Shown in pieces: positions 30,961 to 42,417 of a stretch of 64,000 bases of DNA; positions within the stretch are counted from its first letter, which is position 1, and every line of letters begins with the position of its first letter. A program made the position numbers and the translations under genes. The stretch is from the NCBI GenBank assembly GCA_030998015.1, contig JARWMV010000008.1, positions 310,001 to 374,000 of the forward strand, given 5' to 3'. Below the pieces are notes generated by a model that worked only from the letters and a program-made list of their open reading frames with translations, made no database searches and was not told the origin of the DNA. The DNA comes from Ceratorhiza oryzae-sativae (Eukaryota; Basidiomycota; Agaricomycetes; Cantharellales; Ceratobasidiaceae).

Positions 30961-33640
30961 ACCAATTCTTTTGTGTTTCTCTCTATACTTAGTTTCCTCT
31001 GTGCATTACTACATGGGAACTGTGATGACTAACTCCTTTATCCAGGCCAGAGCAACCCAAGCCTAGGAGTGAGAGTAAACAAAGGCCTACCCTATGTGAA
31101 CCTTCCTTGTCTGTATTGCATATGTAGTAGTACTGGACTTGTATTGTACCATTGTAACTGCCTTTATACAATGGTACCATTGTTGCTACCTTAATATGGC
31201 CTTGTGGTGACAGATATGACTCAGTGGTTTCAACAATGACTCACCTATGTCATGAGCTATGATCTAAGGTCTCATGGCTAAGGGTGCTGTGCCAGGCTCC
31301 TGCAGATGGAATGTGCAGGAATTCTGTATGAAATTCTGGCATATTCTGGTGCTGCAGGAGACGGAGATGGTGCAGGAATTGCCCCAGGGGTGCTGGAGTC
31401 CTGGGCAGAGTCCTGCAGCTCCTGCATTCCTGCATTCCTGCATTCCTGCAGACTGCCATTCCTGCACCATTGCATGACCCCCACCATTTGTAGTGTTCAA
31501 TATACCATTAAATGCACAAAATTTAGTGCATCTCATTAATGTATACATCATGTATTAGAAGTTGAAATTGAGCAAGATCAATGTACTTTAGTCCTGGGAA
31601 AATAATCAGGGGTAAGCACAACCACTCATGCTCACCTAACTAAGTGTTGAACAGGAGCATATACATACCATTTGACTTGTCTTGCTGAGGGGAATTGAAT
31701 GAGCTCACTCACATCCTAATCCAACTCATTTCTGAGGAGATATAAGTGATATACAGGGGGTTAGCCCCTGAGCATGTTATGGATCACTAACATTTTTCTA
31801 TTATTTTAGTCTGCTCTGCCAACCTCAAGTGATGCCTCTGTAATTTTCTTGAAATTAAATGAATTTGTATGCATCTGAATTTGTACCATTTGTGTTCCAT
31901 TGAATAGTACAAAATCTCCTCTTTCCAACGCATATTTTATCGTGATTTTATCTTAAGAACTCAGAGAGATATAGAGGTTGCAATATTTCCTCTTATCAGG
32001 AGATATTGATTACAACATCGCACCACTCATATCTTGGCAACCGCTTACGCTATCAAAGCGATCTTATGCTCTATCGATAGCTAATCTTCGGCGGTATCTG
32101 CTGCCCGAAGATCGTCGCGATCCACTGGATCCTCGTGCTGGAATGACCCGAAGATCATTAGAATCTTACTGGACCATCAATCAAGATCTAATGACTCCAG
32201 TGAGTCAGGAGAGCCTTCCAAATTGATCCAGAAGCTTCTCTGACTCACTTTATGACTCACTGAGATGTAGCCTCCATTCATTACATGTATATACTATGAT
32301 AATATGATCTACAAGCCAATAGCAGGTCTCAGATGCATCAATGCCTTTGATCCACACCCTGTCTTTACTCTCTTATCCTATACTGGGCTAGGGTGTACCC
32401 CAAGTATAGCAGTACCCTCTTTGATGATTGCACTGGCATGCATGCATCTATTTGGCTCTGGAATGCCCTCCTCAGGGTATAAAAGGACCTCCTCTGAGGC
32501 CCTTCCAGACCACCTCCCACTCTTACTCAACCCAGACTGGTTATTGGTTTCTTTTCTCTTTCTATTTTCTCTTGTCTGTGTGTGATTTCTTATATAACTA
32601 GTACTGAGGAATAAAGTACCATATTAGTTATATACTGTCTGATTCATTGTATCTTATATACAGAGATATATATAAGGATACAATATTGCCTGATTGAGTG
32701 TGACATTAAGTACCAGCTATTAGAGGAAATCTAAGTACCTGTAGCTGAGGAAGTACATGCATTAGGCAGCCCACCATCTATCCTATAAGCTATTGCTTAA
32801 GTCCAGTATTAAGATTAGTATCAGTTAGTCCAAGCAACTAGGGCTGAACTAGATTTAAGATATCTAAGGGAACCTGACCATATTAGTCTTGCTCTTTATA
32901 CCTATAAATTAGTCAGTTTACACTGTGAAAGATTAAGACTACCTTGAGTGTTACTTGATTGCATTGCAACTACTTTGAGCCTTCTTACTCTAGATGAAGA
33001 AGTATTGAGTACAATAAGAGTATACTAACATATCTACATTTGCTTAGGCTCTAGATATTCAAGTGTACCCTGACCTGTAACGATAATACCACTGAGCAAA
33101 CTTTGGTAAGGGTGCTTTTTGAATGCACACTCTCAGATCATGAATTTGCATACACTTGAGCTATCTGCATTTCAATACACCTAATATAAACAATTTCCAC
33201 CCTTACCATTTCTCTTAGAAACACATGCTATTAAACATTCTACAACTTTAGGAGCTTCAAAGTTTCCCTCCATTGACAATTGAGAGGTCAATTTTGTGTG
33301 CCATTTTTTTAAATCAAAGGCACCACATGACCTGGGGGCACAGCATGCTTTGTGTGCCAACCCCCACTCATTATGAAAGAGAGATTTAAGAGGAGTGACT
33401 TAGTAAGCACTCAGCTAAGTGCTGAGGTCACATGACAACTTGCTCCTCACTCCTCATTACTAAGGAGAGATTTAAGAGGAGTGACTTGGTAAGCACCAAG
33501 ATAAGCACCCAAGGTCACATGATCTTGTTTACCACCTGTTTGCCTTGGGAGGTAATGCTACTCATAGTAGATTGACTCCCTAGTTTTGTTATGACTGCTG
33601 AGTAGGTCATGACACCTAGTACAGCTTTCATTGAAGATGC
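30961..33640. other. Decayed repeats; no gene recognised
   Basis: AT-rich and mostly CpG-poor. Contains a short CCTGCATT-type microsatellite at about 31420-31450. An LTR-like promoter/terminator pair (TATAAAAGG near 32479, AATAAAG near 32610) may be part of an unidentified LTR. A duplicated segment (GAGAGATTTAAGAGGAGTGA at about 33379 and 33465) resembles an inverted, deaminated copy A-type LTR (TCACATGAC for TCACGTGAC). 31970-32240 keeps normal CpG and has an 82-codon ORF that I cannot identify. Confidence 0.45.
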
Positions 33641-33921
33641 CACAGTCCAAAGGCTACATAAAATCTGAAAGTGGACAAAAAGTCTATTTTAAATGGAATT
33701 GTCCAAAAACATTTGGACATTCCCAATCTGCAGAGTGTATCATGCATCAACTTTATGCTAGAGTTGAATACATAATGCCAAGGGTTTCGTGCCTGCTCTG
33801 CAGGTTGAAATACCTTTGCATCCCCCTTAATACACCTGTCGGTCTTAGTACGAGCCCTCCAACAGGTTGTAGCAAAATGGCTGTAATTTGTTTACAGATT
33901 TGATCTTTACACCAGCTCCGA

Positions 33922-35163
33922 TCATTTATCCATTGCCTCGACTGAAAAAAAAAGGCCCAACCTCTCTAAGGGGCTGAACGAAATTGTAATATTATATGTC
34001 AGATTATTTTGATTCGCTGGATCTAATTTGTGCTCCGCCCTTTTCCTCTCATCCCACCCCTCATCGTGCTGCTGTTGGAGCTCGGATATTATTTGAACCA
34101 TCGCGTGAATGGCATTGTGGATTTCCTCGGTACCTTTTTCGAGTAACTCAAGACGCTCAATGCGACTGTTGACGGTTTCAATCAATCTTCGAAGCTCAGT
34201 CCGAGCCTGAGCAGCGGTAGCTGTCGCTATAAGGCCCTTCTTGAACTGTGCGAGATTGGTATGAGAAATATGACTGGAATGTTATTATACGAGAGACCTA
34301 CAGAAAACATGGTGATACGACCTTGGATGTGCTCCGTAGAATACAAACACAAAAGTACATAAATACACATCGAATATACTAGAATCAACTAACAATCGCA
34401 TGACTCGTGTAGTACGAATCTCGTACATACTGTAACATTCTACGATGTACTAGAGCGTCTCTTTTTCGTGTATATAAGGAGTTCTGTTTCGCTCCGTAGG
34501 TAGTCATCCGCACACCTGAATATAAAATACTTTTACTAGTCTTAAGCACACTGCGCTTCACGCATATAGCATGATATACATATTTTTATAGTATAGATAT
34601 CAACATGCTTGTCCGTGGTTCGAAGGAGCCGTTGAATCTCTTCTTGTGAGCCAAACTTGACGGCTGGAGACTCGGTGAGTACGCCCTGGATCTTGAGAAA
34701 GCTATCCAAGACATCCCTAGAGGATGCGTCAGTATTGAATTCGGTAAGGCGGCTGTCGGCTCGTACTCGGTAAACTCGCCAATGAGAACTATATGTTCAT
34801 CGTCAACTCCATTCGAACCATTTTCTCGAATACGCTCGATCTGCTGGACGACATTTTTCGCAAACTGGGTGTACTCTTCGATCCGTGTGGCCTTCTCTCA
34901 GGCGTTTTCGTCATTGGCAACTGGCACCTGTAACACATCAGGCTAGGCTCGCATTCAGCCTGATACCAACGAGCCGTTTCGCAGTGTAGAGTTGGCTTAC
35001 CTTCAGCGTCGCTGCCCATGCGCTCGGCACGCGAGCAAACTCGGCGGTGGCTGGTATATTGATGACGCGCATAGCCTTTTTGGCTAGTAGACGTTGGGCA
35101 GGGCGCGCGAGGGGAGAGCGGGTGTAGGCTGTGCGACGGCAACGGTGGCCATGGTATCGACGG
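33922..35163 (-). CDS. Uncertain multi-exon gene for a helical protein
   Basis: Minus-strand coding segments alternate with intron-like gaps. From the 5' side: about 35065-34990 (MRVINIPATAEFARVPSAWA, then GTAAGC), about 34927-34770 (RIEEYTQFAKNVVQQIERIR), a further segment (DVLDSFLKIQGVLTESPAVK) and 34260-33922 (RRLIETVNSRIERLELLEKG). The pattern of amphipathic helices resembles the N-terminal helical adaptor of fungal MLKL/HeLo-type proteins, but only in general character. One TGA interrupts the second segment. The first exon and start are not settled. It could be a pseudogene or a gene with unrecognised splice sites. Confidence 0.35.
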
Positions 35164-35289
35164 CCTCGAGCGGTCTGCTGGGCGTGGTGGAAGGGAAAAC
35201 AAATGATAAGCGCTCCCTCGCTGGCATGGGTGGCTGCACACTATCGACTAGCGTGCATGTATGCGTTCTGAATCTCATGTAACGAGTCC

Positions 35290-36072
35290 CCGCGGGATAG
35301 GCTGGCCGAAATCAAGATATTTGTTCGAATATTTGCGTCTGCCCGTTGGCGTTGCGTGACCGATGGTCGACATCGCAGTTCCTGGTGGGCATTCAGCTAG
35401 CCTGAGATACGCCAACGGGTTGTGTTGAGGACGTCGATTGAGGAAGCCCGAATCGTCACGAAGCACTGATCGCTTCGTCTGATGCTCGTTGACGTAGCGT
35501 CGCTGATTGGATCAACGCTTCGTTGATCCCTACCATCAGCGCGTGTTTATTGCCTGCTCTCTCCCGTCTCTCGTTGTATACATTTATTCTGTGTTCCACT
35601 GATGTGTACTCTCTCGCCATTCACGCATTCACTTGCTATGCGTATGGTTAATATAAACACGCCTGTACTGTGTCGTCTTTGGACACCGATCTCTTGTCGT
35701 TTTTACTCTAATCTACTGGTATTGCTCTTCCCAAGCGCTTTGAAGCTTTATTATATTGAGTGGCGATCGTTCTACTGTTACCTAATTGCATAATTCTCAA
35801 CAGGTTGCTCTTGGTTACCTGGAATGGAATAATATATCACGAAAGAGGCTGATTAATGACCTAGGCTCGGTAGCAAACGTCGAGCTGTACGTGCAAGCTC
35901 ACAGTGCTCCCGCCTTGCCGCAGTCATTAGCCATTTGCGTGGGGGCACCACGTGATCCCGAGATCGTGTTCCTGGGGGCCGTGCAGACCTGCCATGTATA
36001 GCGCTCGCGAATGTGGCCTTGACGGCTCGGGCGTTGTTGGCAAGACCCCTCCAGCTCCATCCCGTGCTTGCC
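35290..36072. other. Intergenic upstream of the Hsp70-like gene
   Basis: Normal CpG content. Short ORFs only, none convincing. It should hold the Hsp70-like promoter; no TATA box stands out next to the start. Confidence 0.5.
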
Positions 36073-38985
36073 ATGGCATGCTGCGCCGAGTCTCGCAACA
36101 AGCAGGAAAAAAACCAGGGCAACTACGTCGCCGGCGTCAACGGCACAGTCCAGCAGCAGCCGGGCATACAACCGGACATGGTCCACCAGCCGCAACCGGT
36201 CGCCACGTCCCCGCCGCCGCCGTCGTACCAGGCCCAGCGACAGAGCAGCTATGGACAACCATTGCTCCACAACCAGCCAAACGGCATGGGTAGAATGCAG
36301 ATGAACCAGTTCGGCCAATTCGGATCGTCGGCTCCCCCGGGTTCGACACTGGTAAACACGCAACAGCCCTCAGTTCATGGCGAGGAGCCGACGGCGAGCT
36401 CGCTTCGTGACAGTATGACCTCCTCGCCGCCCATGGCGATCTATCCCAATACCGGGGGGATGGGCCAGTTTGGAGGCGGGATGGGTATGGGTGCTGTCCC
36501 AGCGCAGATCGTATCCTATGCCCCGCCGCAGGCACCAGAAGATGGCAGAATTAGTGTGTCGATTGATTTCGGTACTGCGTTCTCGGGTGTAGTGAGTCTC
36601 TTACTCTTCATCAATCATCGAGCTAGAGCTGATGACAAATTCGCCAGGCGTTTGCGTCGGCTCGTTTCGCAGGAGGCCGCGTGCAGCAGATCTTAAAGTG
36701 GCCGGGCTCGTTTGAAGACTTCCGCACGATCCCAACATGTCTGCTCTACAACGAACAGGGACAGCTCCTTGCTTGGGGTCTCGAAGCCAAGGTACGACGC
36801 AGAACGCTTGTCATTCGATACACTGCCCCACGAATGAGCGTGCCCAGAATGCCCGCCTATTCCTGGTTCCTTTCAATGTGAATGTGAGTATTGGTGTACC
36901 GTTGCGAGACAGAATGCTCATCGGCTTTCTGATCAGGGTTCAAGCTGTACTTGGAACCCAAGAGTCTGCGATCAGGAATAATTGACCCTCGTTTGCCGGC
37001 CTTGCCGGTCAGTTTTCTTCTCAGCTGTTGTGGACTCGTCTAGACGTTTGTTTAATCCCACAGCCTGGCAAGAGGCCCATCGATTTGATCATTGACTTTT
37101 TGTCCTGCCTTTGGAACTACGCCAAGAAACAGATTACTCACCGGATCGGTGCTGTGGCGGACTTGGGTGAGCCTCGATTTGTCACCTCATCAGAACAACT
37201 GCTTAGCGATCTACACCAACAGATACCGCCAATGTTTGGCTCACTGTTCCTGCAGCGTGGGATGCCAAAGGATGTGATATCTTGCACGATGCCGCTATCA
37301 TGGCGGGACTCGTCCGAAACAAATCCATAAGCAAGGGTTACGACGAGTATTGGAGAGACCGGCTTCGCATCATCACGTACCTCCTTTCCTCATCTCCTAC
37401 TAATCCCATTTAGCTAATCTTGGACCCACAGCGAACCCGAAGCAGTTGCAGTCCACTGTGCCCACCTCACAGATCTCCATCAACTCTGTCCGTTGCAAAA
37501 CTTTATGATCTGCGATGCCGGAGGCAGAGCCGTGGACTTGGCCATCTACAAGATTCTCGGTAGTTTGAGCAGTCTCGAGATTGGCGAAGTCTGCGCCCGA
37601 CGCGGTGCCAATTGCGGTAGTCTGTTCCTCGACTTGCGGTTCAGGGATCTGGTAGCCCGGCTGTTGGAGAGGCATCCAGCCCATACAGATGCATCGAGCT
37701 TGGACTACTTCCAGTACGCGTTTGCGGAGACGGATAAGCTTGCGTTCAGGGGTGAGGAGGATGATCGTGAGTGTTTTTGATTTCCTTTTGGTTCACCAGG
37801 AGGTTGACACGGGATATTAGGAACGCCATTCCAGTTCAACTGTTTCAATGTCGAAGGTCAGGATGATCATTCGGTTGGATTGATCAACGGCGAGTTGAAC
37901 ATTCCCGGAGGGCTGCTGAGGACCGAGGTGAGTTGGTGGTCTCCGATTTGGTGCGAGAGAGATGCTGACGAAAGGGCATCGGCATAGGTCTTCGATCCGG
38001 TGATCGCCCAAATGCTGCAGTTGATCGAGGATCAGCTTTCCCGATGCCAACAAAAGATCGATGCACTCTTGTTGGTCGGTGTGTTCTCCAGGAGCGAGTA
38101 TCTCTTCAAGCATCGATGTGAGTGGAGATCTCAGCCCACTCAGGGACACTAAATAATCGGGATTTGCGCTCCAGGAACGCTTTAGCTCTCGAATTGGTAT
38201 CATTGCACGACCGGCGGATGCAGATACTGCGGCTTGCCGAGGGGCTGCACGATACGGTCTTTCGAACCGGGCGTTGGTATCAAGTGTGATTGCGCCTAGG
38301 GCATATATCATGAAGGTCGGTTTCTCCCGACTTGGGTCGATCGAATTGCCACTAATGATTTGAATAGGTCAAACTTCCCGCTGAGCCCGAGGATTGGCAA
38401 GAAAGACCAGCATATATCAGCCAGAACAACGCCGGGGTCAACATTTGCGAGAACCGGTTGCAGTATCTTGTCCACAAGGGCACGATTCTCCGAAAGGGCC
38501 AGAGGGTCAAGACCAAGTTTTGCAAGTTTTCCCAAGGTCCGCGAGGTACGCATTCATTCTTACCCTTCCCCCTTCCAACTTGAATTCGTTTTCTGGCGAC
38601 TAATCTACGTGATGACCAGACTCGAGATTCATGGCAGTGCTATATACATCCGACAGCGAGCGTGTGATGCGATACACCGACGAGGGCGAAACGACCGAGC
38701 TGTGCAAGTGGACTATCGACTTAAGTTCGTTGCCCAGCTTTGCGGACCACGCGAGGATGGGCGGTCGGGACGGGTTCTACACAGGTAACGTGGCGCCGCT
38801 TAGACCTTGTTGCTTTTTTCAACTGACCTTGTGGGACGCATGTGTTCGTTTTTTTTTTTTTTTTTCTTCTTCACCCACCAGAATTTGAAGTCGGGCTCGA
38901 ACTTGATAGTGCAGAAGTCCGGGGTGTGTTGTTGTACAACGGAGACGAGTGGGGTCGGGTTGTGTTTGAGTTTTTGAATGGGTAA
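36073..38985 (+). CDS. Hsp70-like (HSPA12-type) actin-like ATPase, about 12 exons
   Basis: Start MACCAESRNKQEKNQGNY in a GCCATGG context. A Gln/Pro/Met-rich N-terminal region is followed by the nucleotide-binding fold: phosphate 1 loop SIDFGTAFSGV, VQQILKWPGSFEDFRTIPTC, KPIDLIIDFLSCLWNY, ANVWLTVPAAWDAKG, RIITEPEAVAV, and phosphate 2 NFMICDAGGRAVDLAIY, where Arg replaces the usual Gly/Thr. Introns of 50-60 bp fit at 36592-36647, 36792-36847, 36878-36936, 37008-37063, 37167-37222, 37377-37431, 37767-37820, 37928-37987, about 38118-38174, then near 38310-38367, 38546-38620 and 38785-38880. The exon 9/10 join is one base out of frame in my model. The last exon ends TAA at 38983-38985. Such proteins are abundant in basidiomycetes; substrates are unknown. 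Confidence 0.85.
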
Positions 38986-40518
38986 AGGGGCGGGAAAGGT
39001 TGTCGAGTTAGGGTCTTCTGGGTTTTTTTTTTGTTTTTGTTTTTGTGATCTTGTGGTTGTTGGGACTCGGTGTTCTGGCTGGCTCTTTTTCTGTATGCAC
39101 TACTTGTTTATATATATACTGTTGAACGATCCCGCGCATTTATCGAAGTGATATCGATGATATCCCCTCTTATTGTTCTCTCTCCGATGATAGATGTTTT
39201 ATCTCCGCTTGTATCTTCTTTCTTCCGTATACACGCCGATGTACCACCTTGTTTTGCCGTTGTATGCTATATAAACCAAATGTACATGTCGCTCATTCTT
39301 CGGCGACCTCTCCACCTCTCATATACTGTGTGCTCTACCCGCTCCGCTAAGTACATACATAGCGCATACATTTGTCTTTTGCGCCTTAACAAATACATCT
39401 TATTTTGGCGTTACACAACGTTGGGCTGTCGTCAACTACAACTCTGTACTCATGCTAGTTTGAAACTGAGGGCATTTCTGGGTCATATATAAATACTCTT
39501 GTTGACTATGTTCGGTCGCTCATTCTAAGGACTCGGTGCACGAACGCGCAGATCGCGTGGATGGCAGCATATCAAAGGCAATGTATGTCTCAACTGCCAT
39601 TTTACAATGTGGAAACCATGAGTTCTTTTCAAAAACAAACTCAGAGCGACAGGTAGAGGGATTTCAAGAAATTCATTTCCTTCTTTACAACTTTGTTGGC
39701 GTATTGAAATTTCATTTAAATGGATCCGCTTACAACAGCTGGCTACAATGTTCTGGCATATACGATACATAGTAGTGGCTATGTAGCCAAACAAGACCCT
39801 GTCGAAAGAAGCCGGACATCAGATGCTTTCGTGTACTATGGGGGGGGGGTTGCCGACTCCAAATATTAGAGGGTGGGACCAAACCATGACCCCAGCCCAC
39901 CCTCCTCTTTTTGTCCCCTTAAACCCAGGTTTTAAACCGGAGACTGTTGCATTGGAATCATAAATAACCGCTATGTAAAGATATAAAAACTAATATAGGT
40001 ATTCTGAGGCATTAAACAACCCAAACTGGGTGGTGGTTTTGCGGGGCCCTGGATAGTTCCTGTACCCTAATGCATATAAAGGACATTCGGAACCGAAACG
40101 GCTGTGCGACCACGAAACAGAAAGCGAATATTGACCCACTAGGATTTTTGATTATATGACTTGGACATCACTTTCCAACAATATTATGGCACACAGTGGC
40201 ATAGAAATGATAACCTGACCACAACCTTACTGAGACCAACAACTCCATAAAACACAGATCCTCTCGAACGTAAGACGCGCTAGCCGGAAGTGCGACATCC
40301 AAAAAAGATCTCTTTTATACTCTTTAGGAATACCTAAGGCTATCAGGGAAATGCACTGCACGAATGAAAGCCGAGTGGGCTTCAAACGACCGAGCTATCA
40401 TCCTTTGGCTATCGGCACCAGGGTCATGGTAAATCCGAACATAACTCATTCCTGGCCAAGCCGTCGCCAGTATTCTATATCAACCAGTTAGACCACTCAC
40501 ATTTTGTGGTGGATGAAC
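38986..40518. other. Intergenic between Hsp70-like and F-box-like genes
   Basis: Convergent 3' flanks. No gene or RNA seen; ORFs here are short and have no protein-like character. A G-run lies at 39840-39849. Confidence 0.5.
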
Positions 40519-42045
40519 TTACATTCCGAGGTCCTCGTACTGGCGTTCGCTGCATGCTGGTGAAAGCGGCCCATCCCGTATATTGAATTGCAGTTGGTGG
40601 TTTGGCCAAGCATCAGGCATGGCTAACTCGTTCGGAAAGTTGATTCCCCTAGCTGGTGGTGCCTTAGGGAGTGAAGCTGTGAGTTGAAAAAGATGCGGGA
40701 GACCGGTAGAAAGGTCGAGCAAATCCGCATAATTGAACGTCAGATTAGCGGCGAGTAACACTGTCATGTTCTTCCAGGAGGGATAAAGCGACTTCAAACC
40801 ATCTGGCACGAGAAAGTCACGAGAGCGGAATCCGACCATACGCAAGGAAGTCAGGGGCAGAGGCAACATTGTGGCCAGGGGAAGGGAGTCGCTTTGGGGA
40901 ATTGATCCCAATATTCCTATGGACAGCTTGGACAGATTCGGTGCCTCCGCCCCAGCGAGCGATATCATAAGTCCAATATGGTTAAAAGGTATGCGGCGTG
41001 AGTAATGCAGTTTGAGGCTCGTAAGCCGGGAAACAAATAACGGCCGCCATATCAGACTCATCGAAATCAAACAAAAGTCCAAGAGTCTCAACTCACGAAG
41101 CCTCGGAAAGGGGTTGGGCGTAGAGAAAGTGACCACGTCATCGCGGAGGCCTCTGTGGAAGTTGTCAAGAAATAGCTCTTCAAGATTGGGCAGTCGTTGC
41201 AACCATTCAAAAGCTGACGCGTCACAGAGGTGAGAAGCCATTTGCACACAGCGAATATTCGAAGTCAGCGCGCCTGACCAGGAAACTGGGCTCAAAGCCC
41301 AAACCTGACTCAAAGGTCGTGGTGGAGCGGGCGGCCTAAATAAATCCAGCTTAGGGCAGTTCTCAATGAGCATGTGGGAGAAAACCTCGAGCAAGCGGAC
41401 ACAGGCAAAATTTGGATACTCAGAAAAACTCATCTGTCCGCGAAGGAACTGCCAACTAACAGACACGAGGGATGGGGAAATGAGCATAAAACACCAAACG
41501 AGATTGGTTATGGTTCTTGGAATGCACCCTGATATAATTAATTCAAGATTTTGAAGGCGAGGGAATAAGACGCGGCCGGACGTATACTCAAGGAGTCGGA
41601 ATAACGCTTGGATTTCCCCCTGAGATTCCCTCCCGTCGATCACGTTGCATCCGGCTATCACAGTGGTAATCCACGGCGCGTATATAACTAACCGGGCGAA
41701 AGTGTCTTTCGTGAGTTTCACCGGTATAAGGTACTGTAATGATGTATTAGTACACCCTGTAGCTTTTCTGAAGGCGACTGGGCTCACCTGCGGAGTAGCA
41801 TTGGGTATGTGATCAGAAATACTTTCGAGAGCATCACCGGGATTGCTCTCATGGATAACACGAGGTATAAGTCTGAGCACATCATCAAAATTAATGTGAT
41901 CCTTCCACAAGAATGGGATGGCTGAGCTGAAACAGCTTCGAGAGGTGCGAGCTAGACACACAAGATCTGAGTTGTATCTGACGCGAGCACAAATCATGTC
42001 CAGAATTTCAGTAATAGATAAAGCGGCACGTGTCGAGGTATTCAT
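40519..42045 (-). CDS. F-box-like leucine-rich protein, one intron
   Basis: The frame is open to 42117, but MNTSTRAALSITEILDMICA at 42045 fits the F-box family better. F-box-like N terminus: ITEILDMICARVRYNSDLVC, LARTSRSCFSSAIPFLWKDH. The body has irregular leucine-rich segments (PNLEELFLDN, PRLRELRLLDF, SRLTSLKLHYS, LTSLRMVGF). An in-frame 54-bp intron at 41787-41734 is betrayed by GTGAGC, a perfect TACTAAT branch site and TTACAG; removing it deletes a non-conserved insert. About 490 residues after splicing. It is related to the gene at 1-1465. Probably an SCF adaptor, by family. Stop at 40519-40521. Confidence 0.82.
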   Translation of the reverse strand: MNTSTRAALSITEILDMICARVRYNSDLVCLARTSRSCFSSAIPFLWKDHINFDDVLRLIPRVIHESNPGDALESISDHIPNATPQVSPVAFRKATGCTNTSLQYLIPVKLTKDTFARLVIYAPWITTVIAGCNVIDGRESQGEIQALFRLLEYTSGRVLFPRLQNLELIISGCIPRTITNLVWCFMLISPSLVSVSWQFLRGQMSFSEYPNFACVRLLEVFSHMLIENCPKLDLFRPPAPPRPLSQVWALSPVSWSGALTSNIRCVQMASHLCDASAFEWLQRLPNLEELFLDNFHRGLRDDVVTFSTPNPFPRLRELRLLDFCLISMSLIWRPLFVSRLTSLKLHYSRRIPFNHIGLMISLAGAEAPNLSKLSIGILGSIPQSDSLPLATMLPLPLTSLRMVGFRSRDFLVPDGLKSLYPSWKNMTVLLAANLTFNYADLLDLSTGLPHLFQLTASLPKAPPARGINFPNELAMPDAWPNHQLQFNIRDGPLSPACSERQYEDLGM

Positions 42046-42417
42046 TTTGGTATCCAAGTGCAAGCGTTGAAACCGATAGAGGTGGGGCCGGATTCTGGAC
42101 GATGGCGGTCCAGCCAATGGTGGTTCAAGGCCAATGCTGGCTGAGGGGTCATTGAGCGCTCGGCGCTATCATGACATAAGCCAATATCCTTGGAACGTGG
42201 ATGTCGTGAACTCCACCTCGACCTTGTTTGTCGCGTCTGCGGCACCAGGTGCTGCAAGATTGTGGCAAGGCAAGTACAGGATTTTACAAAATTATCATAG
42301 GCTCAACTGCGGGTGTCTCGGTTAGGATCCCTTTGCCTGGTGAGCATCTAGGAGCTTGCCTTTGCTATTTATTTAGTCACTGCATCTACAGGTCAAACGT
42401 CCAACGTAAATCGTTCA
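42046..42417. other. Divergent promoter region of F-box-like and SSK1-like genes
   Basis: The two genes point away from each other, so this 370-bp stretch should hold both promoters. No clear element is visible. Confidence 0.45.

Noticed and set aside
30607..30961. Part of the same transposase as 26323-28710
   Set aside because: It contains its own version of the catalytic segments already present at 26.7 kb, so it is a second element.
31420..31450. CRISPR-like short repeats
   Set aside because: Three tandem CCTGCATT units without spacers in eukaryotic DNA are a microsatellite.
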